The notes beneath the pieces are model-generated. The model searched no databases, was not told the DNA's origin, and saw only the letters and a program-made list of their open reading frames with translations. Both the position numbers and the translations under genes were made by a program. Of a DNA stretch of 64,000 nucleotides, positions 55,951 to 64,000 are shown piece after piece. The number at the start of each line of letters is the position of its first letter. The first letter of the stretch is position 1. Source of the DNA: Helicoverpa zea (Eukaryota > Arthropoda > Insecta > Lepidoptera > Noctuidae); NCBI RefSeq assembly GCF_022581195.2, contig NC_061454.1, positions 7,006,001 to 7,070,000 of the forward strand. The letters run 5' to 3'.

Positions 55951-56413
55951 AGCCATGTATTCTCTGGGAAACAATGTTTCAGATACACAGTTTCTGAAAC
56001 ATCACGTAGATGTTTACAGCAACAATGTTTCGGAAACTGCCGTCCACACCGTTAGATATTTACAATATGTTGCCCGAGGAAGTAGTGTTGTTGTGTGGTG
56101 CCTACATTTATTTGCATAAGTCCATTTCTAGTAAAAAGAAAAAGAAAAGAGAAATTACTTGCTATGGAGACATTTATTTGGCGTTTATAAACAAATAAAA
56201 CACGCGTCCACACTTGTATCCATATGTTGCGCAACTGATTTGTTTCTGTGCTCCCCGCCACGGGTGGGGAGCACAGAAACATTCGATAAACACGTAGTGT
56301 TTACAGAAACAAAATATTATGTTTCTGAAACAAAATTATTTGTTTCAGAAACACGTAGATTTTGTTTCTGAAACAGTGTTTATAAACAATTGTTTCTCAG
56401 TGAATACATGGCT
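55951..56413 (+). mobile_element. 463-bp TIR element in the timeless leader intron
   Basis: Ends AGCCATGTATTCTCTGGGAA and, reversed, AGCCATGTATTCACTGAGAA, flanked by TTTAA-rich bases. An internal frame (about 56010-56195) reads LPEEVVLLCGAYIYLHKSIS then SKKKKKR, which recalls the N-terminus of Harbinger transposases. The right half repeats TGTTTCTGAAACA and variants. Confidence 0.65.
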
Positions 56414-56485
56414 TTAAATGACATCTGAAAGGCACACATGAGTTAATATAACGAACCCCTTGTTATTTATTATTTTAGATACAAG

Positions 56486-59400
56486 ATGGAATGGGTTTTA
56501 CGAAGTCCGCAGATTCATAGTACATTCAGCAACCTTGGATTTCCACATGGAGATGGATATCACGTGAACGAAAATTGTAATGGTATGTGCAGTTAACCTG
56601 AACTTATTTCTGCAAAGATTCAACGTAATAGTTTGTTCTCTACAGTGAATTTGTTCTGTTTCAGCTGCTTTGGAGACAATTCTTCATAATATTTTAACAG
56701 AAGATAAATACTTGCGTACATACCGCAGAAGTATAAGTTTTGGACAGAACATCAAAAAAGATTTAATACCTCTCTTACTTAATGCCAAAGAAGAGTCAAC
56801 CGTAGAACTATTGATTAGAATCCTAGTCAACTTGACAATTCCTATCGAGTGTCTGTTATCAGTTGATGTCATTTCAAGAAATGATTTTGGGAGGCATACT
56901 ATTTTTGAAATTAACAACTTACTTGGATCTACAAAAGTTGCTTTCACTGATCACCGGGCGACGAAAGTCGTAATAGAATTTTTAAAGAAGAATGTTGATT
57001 GCGAACAAAAAGCTAAATTAACAGCAGAACAATGTACAAACATAAGTAACGGGCTTTTGTTACTACGGAACATCTTGCACATCCCGGAGGAACCCAGTGG
57101 CCAAATTCCCAGCTACAGTGGGCCACCTCACGCTGTACAGAATCAAATCCTATGGAACATATTTAGCCAAAGTATTGATAAAATTCTCATTAAGTTAATG
57201 ATTATTCCTGATGCGGTAAGTGATGCAAAACTATAAAAAAAAAACACATATATATTTAAGGTAAACGTCAATTTATGAATTTTACTATTACTACATTATA
57301 TGTTAAGTGAAATTAATGATATATAATTTAATATTATTATAATTGTATTACTCTGTTTTAGACTGCATGTGTATAAGCGCGACAGTGTGCCCGTGATTTA
57401 CGTTACATAAGTACAAACATGACAAGTAATATTATGCGAAACAGTTCTAAGAGTCGAGATGTGTGTTTTGTATTTGTTTTTCCTTCCAGAATAAATGGGC
57501 TGTAACAATGGTTCAATTGATAGCTTTGTTGTACAAAGATCAACATGTTGTCACCCTGCATAAGCTATTGAACTTATGGATTGAGGCCTCTCTATCAGAG
57601 AGTTCAGAAGATAATGAGAGTAATACTTCTCCACCAGACAGAGGTACCTACTTTTCATTAACAATCGCTATTGTCACATTTTTAACTTTAATTTTGAAAT
57701 TAGCATTCTTGCCAACAATGGTAGAAAATACTTTACGTAGTTAGAAGTTTCGTACTTATTATCAAAAAACTGTTCAAATCGATTGAGCACCATGCTCAAT
57801 CGATCCGGTTTCGCAACTTTCAATTGTTGAAGATCCTTAAATTAAGCATCTGCTTTGTCCCGCCGAAGTTGCGATTACTGAATTTGTCTTGTCAACTTAA
57901 AGTCACGCGATTAATGTAATAAGGCTAATTATATTATGTACCAGCTTTTCTCGTAAATAACATTGAACCTGTAAGTAGAGGAAAGAAGAAACGGTGATGA
58001 ATAAAATTCCCAACAACACAGCTGTCCGTGACAGACAAATTATTTATGATTTTATTATGATAAAATCCATTTTTATTTGCAAAGTTAAACCATGTTACAG
58101 AGCTGCCACATTTGCGTAAGATTTTTTCAATAAAGGCTAGGCAAAATGTTTACCTTTTTTTTGGGATTAAAAGCTACATTTAAGTTACTTACTGTGAAAC
58201 CAGTGGGTAACTCACGACAGACAAGAATTCACGTAATCAAAATTTGCTCTATTTCTATCGACCTTTACAATAAGTTGTGTCCACAGACCAAAATACATCA
58301 CAAATAAATTTTAACTATACCATGAAGGGCCTTTGAACTGAATATGCTGATCTTAGTTTTAAATTTCACGACGATATTTGTATTGGTCACAGGCAGCGAC
58401 TCTTCGCCAATGTGTACTTCTGAGCCAACATCGGATTCATCTGACACGGGTGGCAGTGGCAAGAGTAATGACGATCCCAATTCCGTAAACAAGGACTGGG
58501 ATGCATCCTCGCAAATGAACAACACTAGCGAGAATGGTAATCCACCGTTTCAGACAACCGAAGAGAAGGAAACAGATTCGGGACAGAAAAATACTTCCGC
58601 ACAAAATACCAATGAAGATATTCTGCTATCCGATAGCGTAAGCTCTTAAGTTTTTTATATAACCTCGTTGGAATTAATTTAAATGAAATAACCAATTTAA
58701 TTGTTCTTTGTTTATTTTAGGGCAAACCGACATCGTGCAGCAGTGGTGTCCAATCTAACAGGAACACCCAGGGTCCAGGTTCAGGCAATACCGAGAAGAA
58801 GACGGTTATATCGGAAAATTCTGACTGCGGCTATGGTACACAAATTGAAAATCAAGAATCAATTTCGACGTCAAGCAATGAGGATGAGTTACCCACTAAA
58901 AAGCCAGTGCACCAGAAGCCGCACAACCCCAAGCAGCGCGCCAACAAGGCACGCTCCGGCGCCACCATGCAGGACCGAAAGCGGAAGAAAATCGTCAAGC
59001 GAGGCAAATCTAACATGTATGTATTCTCACTTCACTCCGTGTGCCTTAAGAGTTCGCTCGCTACTCATTTTATACTCATCACGACTTTGCCGTTTCAGAA
59101 TAAACGTCCAGGGATTATCCCATAAGACTCCCACGGATGATGACATTTCTAATGTATTGAAAGAGTTCACAGTTGATTTTCTTTTAAAGGGATATAATTC
59201 TCTAGTACAGACTCTTCATAATCAAATTCTCACCAACCTCCAATTAGAAATAGATACATCCCACTTCTTCTGGTTAGTCACTTACTTTCTGAAGTTCGCA
59301 ACACAAATCGAACTCGACTTGGAAAACGTGAACTCGGTCCTGTCTATCGATATCGTGTCGTACTTGACAGCGGAGGGAGTCAATCTCTGTGAACAGTTTG

Positions 59401-62400
59401 AGCTGGCCATTAAACTTGATGGTAATGACCTGAAGCCCAACATAAGGCGTTTACATTTGGTAAGTGCATCAACTTGTGTAAACCTTTTAATCTATCTACT
59501 CATGTGTAGTGTGTCTGAGTTAAGTGACTACTAGGTGAAGTTCTTCTATCTATGTATTAAATATGATAGAAATATAATTGATAAAATCTGTTTATGTATT
59601 GGCAGGTAGTTACAGCTATAAGGGAAATAATACAGGCTATTGACGTGTATAAAAAGTTTTCACACATATGCAAGGATGACCAAGACGCACTTCTTAAGTT
59701 ACAAATTAAAATGTGTGAGACTGAAGAGCTGAGATCATTGCTCGTGTTACTGCTGCGTCATTACAATCCGAAGTATCATTCCAAACAATACCTACAGGTA
59801 AATCAATTATTGTGTTATTATGTGTAAATTAGGAAATATCCACAATTAAGTGGGACCTCCTCAATTAAGTAAACATACGTAGGTCTGCCTCCCACGAGGC
59901 TCGTGCACGCAACAGAGCACGCGGGTGGGTCGCTTTCTTTGGTACATGCTCGAGTCGCTAGACGCGCACATGTTTTTAGCGTGCTTCTACGCGGTGCATA
60001 AAGTTATAGCAAGTTAACATGCGCAAGTGACCCGCGCGCACGCAACAGGGCTCGCGGGTGGGTATTTTCCTTTGGTACATGCGCGAGTCGCTAGATCCGC
60101 ATCTTTTTATATGCATCCACACCAAATATTCAGTTCAGTTCAGTTTGCCTAGGGTGACATCTGAAATGGTTGAAAGTAAATTCCTAAAACAGTTAATTTC
60201 GATTTTTTCAGGACGTGATAGTAACAAACCACATACTCTTGATGTTCTTGGACAGCGCAATGAAGTTGCCAGAATACAATGGTTCCACCAATATGCTGGA
60301 TCACATCAGACAGTAATTATTATGTTTATATTACCTGCGTCCCAACATAAAATTTTGACCCTGGATTATTTATACAGCCTAACGCCTAGAAGCCTAAAGG
60401 TTATTTTAATGCATACACTACACAAAAATTTCATCAAAACTCGTGCAGTCATATTTACTTGAAAGAGTAAAGGACCGAGGCCGAGAGAGACTGCAAAAGT
60501 GCAGACTGAAACCGCAGGCGACACTATCTATATTACACACATCTATCCAAACTTTTACATTAAGTATAATAGAAATAGTATGTGAGCTATATGAAATAAC
60601 GCCATTCTTTATTTTATTCAGGTTTGCTTCATCTGAAATAATGTACCAGTATGGGTTGCTGCTCGAGGACTACGCTGGCAACGGCGAATTCGTTAACGAT
60701 TGCATATTCACCCTCATGCATCATGTGGGCGGAGAACTTGAAAGTTTAATTACTTTGTTTCAACCAAAAATTTTGAAAACTTTTACTTCAATTTGGAAAT
60801 CGGAATTCGAAATTTGTGATGTAAGTTATCTGTACATAAATATAAAATACTTTGCTTTGACTGACTGACGTTTGTATTTACTGAGAAAAATTGAGATCCT
60901 TGGCGCCAAAATTTCCAATTCGTCCTCTTAAAAACAACAATTCGTGGCACTTGGGTAGAGTCGTGGTTCGTTATAGTATAATATTTGGAAACGCAACTCA
61001 CTTATAAAATTTTCTGTTTCATGTTGTAGGATTGGTCTGATCTTATTGAGTATGTTATAAATACTTTCATCAAAAAACCACATTCTCTACAAAGTACTGC
61101 AAACTTTCTACTTGATACTGATAGTTTTGAAGATGTTAAGATTGCACCAAAACCTATCACTCCAGCGTCTCAAAGCAAACCAGAAACCGTCGAAGCTGAC
61201 GATAAGAAGAACCCGGCTAATAATAACACTATTTGCACTTCCAATGGAAATGTAGAATCCAGGTAATTTATATTTGTTTTGGTTGTATTACCTTAATACT
61301 ATTTTGCATGCAATCTGTTAAAATTTTTAGTTACACTAAAAAAAATTCATTAACTTTAATGCAAATGACTATCCCTCGCACTCAGAGACATTTAATGATT
61401 ACTTAACTCACTCCTTAGTGACAGATTCTCATAGAAATTCTGCACTGAGGAACGGCTTAAGTAACCATTAAATGTCTCTGAGTGTGTCCACATGTTACTT
61501 TTCTCAAATGCACATGTTAATGCAGCGGGTGGACGGAGGACGAGCTTTCATCGCTCAGTTGGAACTACATGCAGTGCAGTGCTCTACCTGATGTCGTCGG
61601 GGAAATCATCACGCTGTATAAGGAAGATGGCATTATTAAATCTCGAGATTCTGTTATTAAAGAGCTTTACACACAAAATCTTATTAACAAAGAAGATTAC
61701 GATAAATATGTCAAAGGAGAGACCGACAGAAATGTTAAAACTGTACAGGTTATGAAAGAAATGAGAGATGACGAAATTAATAAACTCTGTGAGCAGCTTA
61801 CTCAAGATGGAAAGTCGAAATTTTTAGATTGGGTTCAAAAAGTATTACTGGAAACCTGTTACGTTAAAATATATTTGGATAAACTAGCTAGGAATAGTGA
61901 AACTGACTGTGGTACAGATGAAAATGAAACAAAACTGACGAAGCTTAAGAAAACCAATGATATGCATATACTGTCACCAGTCTCTTACCACTCCCTTCGT
62001 AAGTACATACTTATTATTTTCCTCGGTGGACACTGGCGTCTAATGGTTCTTTTAGATTGACTTTAATATATTTTTTTTTAAACTCAAGTGATTTACCGTG
62101 ACGTTGTACTTGTTCTACTTATCATTGACTATTTATTAGCGAGAGAAAATAATAATACCTACGTGTTTATTGTTATGGGTCCATCTAAAAGACGGACAAA
62201 TTACTGTTTTTCATTCCACATGTCTATTGCGACTGCTTATGCTAATCTCAGTGTATTTATAAACATTTTTAGTTCTCAACCAATCCATACCATTGGTCCC
62301 GTGGAACTGCAAGCAGGCGTCTATCTGCAAGGATCTCAAGTTCTTGCAGCTGCTACATAAGTTAGGATTTCACATGCCAGTAGATTCCGGAAAAGTTTTC

Positions 62401-63570
62401 ATCAGGATTCCTCACTTTTGGACTGCTGATTTTCTGTACGATGTGGCTGGAAAAATATCGCCTATAGATAAATGTAAGTTTTTATTTTATTGGTGCTACA
62501 TCGTCATATACCTATTTACAAAGTCATCAGAAATGAAAAAGGCTTGTTTATTACTTGAGTTGTCTACAAACACTTTTTACATAAAAATAATTAAGGTTCT
62601 AGAACGTTTTTCAATTATCAGCATTTTTTTATGTTTACAGCCAAACTCAAGTTCTCTATTAATGATATATCGGACAACAGCATATCGAAATCGATGCAAT
62701 CTGAAAACCTGTTATTGTTGCCTGACCTCACGAAGGATATCACTATGATGGAGAGTTCCGACAACTTCTATCAAATCCACAAGCAGAAACACCTCGCCAC
62801 TATGGTTAATTTCACACCCATGTGAGTACGGAATGCATTATAATTGTTATATTGCGCTATTTACGATATGATAGATTTTTCACAAATACTTTCCAATAAT
62901 TAGTCTCTGAAACTAACTCTAAGGCGGGTTTTAGGCTGATTTTAGAGTCGCGCTGATCACTTGAGTACAAGATCAACATGCTATCGCCACATCTACTAGA
63001 ACTAAGTTTTTAATTCAGTTAAGCATTTTGACTTACATATAGTATACACTTAACTCCAGGCACGCGTGGACAGCTACACCTAGTTCTAGCTAAATATAAT
63101 AGGATACTAGGAATAGGCGTAGGCTAGCCGCCATTCGGGTTTTACCCATCAACTAGAACATGTCATCTAGGCATTTTGTCGGTCTTCTCTGAGTTGGCAT
63201 TCGATTTTGCAACGGTAGTCGTGAAGCAAGCATTATAATGGGAATTTGTCAGTGTTATTGCTTTGATGTTCGCGGTTTTACATAATACTTAATGAATATT
63301 GCCGCGTCTGTTAGCAGCACTGACTCGCTAACATGATAGTCCCAATCTGCGTAGAAAAATTGTACTTTAGTATAACTCTGAATTTTCAAAATTAAAAAGC
63401 GCCTTTAAATATTTAATTAATTACGTATTTCAATGTTAGCTTTTACAAATGGATGTATGTTTTAGGCCTGGATCCTCGTTTAATTCTGAAGGCGTCGATG
63501 GTGATAAACAGAACTGGTTGGAAGTAGTACAAAAATCACAAGAGTACAAAATAGCACTGAAGTTGGGAAG
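56486..63570 (+). CDS. tim: Timeless circadian clock protein, 14 coding exons, 3' end beyond window
   Basis: Exons: 56486-56582, 56665-57215, 57490-57643, 58393-58637, 58721-59016, 59099-59459, 59606-59797, 60212-60312, 60622-60820, 61030-61262, 61526-61998, 62273-62473, 62641-62821 and 63466-63570. All phases agree, giving 1129 codons so far. TIM binds PERIOD, carries it to the nucleus to repress CLOCK:CYCLE, and is degraded with CRYPTOCHROME in light. The N-terminus MEWVLRSPQIHSTFSNLGF and the armadillo-like region (about 35-260, with LIRILVNLTIPIECLLSVDV and WAVTMVQLIALLYKDQHV) match insect TIM. The Ser-rich linker has SLSESSEDNESNTSPP and SSPMCTSEPTSDSSD. Next come NSDCGYGTQIENQESIST and a basic nuclear-localisation stretch RKRKKIVKRGK (about 435-445). 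The second helical region includes HKTPTDDDISNVLKEFTVDF and SHFFWLVTYFLKFA. The last exon seen ends KIALKLG. It is not the paralogous timeout/timeless-2, which lacks this linker. The acidic linker is shorter than in Drosophila. Confidence 0.96.
59870..60120 (+). repeat. Direct repeat of about 115-175 bp in timeless intron 7
   Basis: CACGCAACAGAGCACGCGGG then TTTGGTACATGCTCGAGTCG at about 59910-59960 recurs as CACGCAACAGGGCTCGCGGG then TTTGGTACATGCGCGAGTCG at about 60040-60095. It is much more GC-rich than the rest of the intron. Origin unknown. Confidence 0.7.
61379..61484. repeat. Palindromic 106-bp MITE in timeless intron 10
   Basis: CACTCAGAGACATTTAATGA at the left pairs with TTAAATGTCTCTGAGTG at the right. 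The arms are nearly continuous through TTACTTAA and CTCCTTAGTG. I recognise this palindrome from lepidopteran introns and UTRs. It would form a long hairpin in the pre-mRNA. Confidence 0.8.
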
Positions 63571-64000
63571 GTAATGATTTTTATTTTATTTTGAAAGCAA
63601 TTTTATTTTACTGACAGCTTTCACATAACGTATTGTTAAATTTAATTCTTTTCGTTCTGAGGACAAACGAATGGACATTTTTCGTATTCAGGTGCATTTA
63701 ATGATTGTTTTTTTTTTTATTATTGTGGGAACTTAATTATACTAAGTAGGTACATACCTACATACATGACAGCAACTTCGTGTGATGTAACTACAATTGT
63801 GGTTTATCACTTAGTGACAATTAGGTACACTATTGTTTTGTTTACGGAATCTGATATTGAATTGAAACAGGTTTGTAATGCTACCTGTGAGAATCTCAAG
63901 GTTACTAAGTCAATGTAACAGTATCAGCCGCAGTAACCGCACAAGCCTGTCGACATGTAAAGTTGGCATGCTGCGAGCAACACGTGGCTGATAAAACTTA
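63571..64000. other. Start of the next timeless intron
   Basis: After the donor GTAATG at 63571 no further exon is seen to the window edge. The remaining C-terminal coding exons must lie to the right. Confidence 0.7.

Overview
The window is eukaryotic, AT-rich insect DNA, almost certainly from a moth or butterfly. Genes are split by introns with canonical GT-AG junctions, the protein genes resemble insect orthologues, and several dispersed repeats look like ones common in Lepidoptera. About a quarter of the window is spanned by genes. Most of the rest is layered transposon debris.

Genes from left to right. A possible first coding exon of an unrecognised gene lies on the minus strand at 5863-6121. 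A single-exon leucine-rich-repeat gene is at 8583-10157 (+). A two-exon N-terminal methyltransferase (NTMT1 type) is at 12615-14311 (-). Ribosomal protein L35 is at 15832-17405 (+). After about 20 kb with no host gene come protein O-fucosyltransferase 1 (POFUT1, 37661-43684, +), a WDR55-type WD40 protein (46159-50200, -) and the circadian clock gene timeless (56486 to beyond the right edge, +). Fourteen coding exons of timeless are present. Two perfect CACGTG E-boxes lie about 1.7 kb upstream of its first coding exon. I worked out exon boundaries by hand from splice sites, reading phase and remembered family conservation.

Mobile DNA. At least seven hAT-type elements have 8-bp target-site duplications (TSDs). 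Five of them carry internal copies of one GC-rich motif (GCGCTCGCTTCGCTCGCG). Two copies of a P-element-like transposon carry a truncated, intron-containing THAP domain; one is intact with an 8-bp TSD, the other is interrupted by a LINE fragment. A 2-kb foldback element has 687-bp arms and a 9-bp TSD, as in Mutator-like elements. Other elements include a decayed, intron-containing IS630/Tc1-mariner transposase, TA-flanked MITEs whose empty site survives in the other arm of a palindrome, a MITE family with GGCCCGATTCT ends, a Harbinger-like MITE with a MADF remnant, a tRNA-derived SINE, and LINE 3' ends.

Regions. 0.9-2.9 kb is a hAT holding a TA element. 14.5-15.5 kb is a P-like element between NTMT1 and RPL35. 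18.3-20.7 kb is a 320-bp tandem array split by a hAT. 22.3-24.3 kb is the large foldback. 25-29 kb is the transposase pseudogene with a hAT in one intron. 29.5-36.9 kb is a nested complex of P-like, LINE, long-TIR, foldback and hAT elements. The introns of POFUT1 and WDR55 also hold nested insertions.

The host genes do not form a pathway. They are housekeeping genes (RPL35, NTMT1, WDR55), a Notch-pathway glycosyltransferase and a clock gene. I saw no CRISPR, operon, toxin or viral system. The most unusual material is the structure and insertion history of the transposons.
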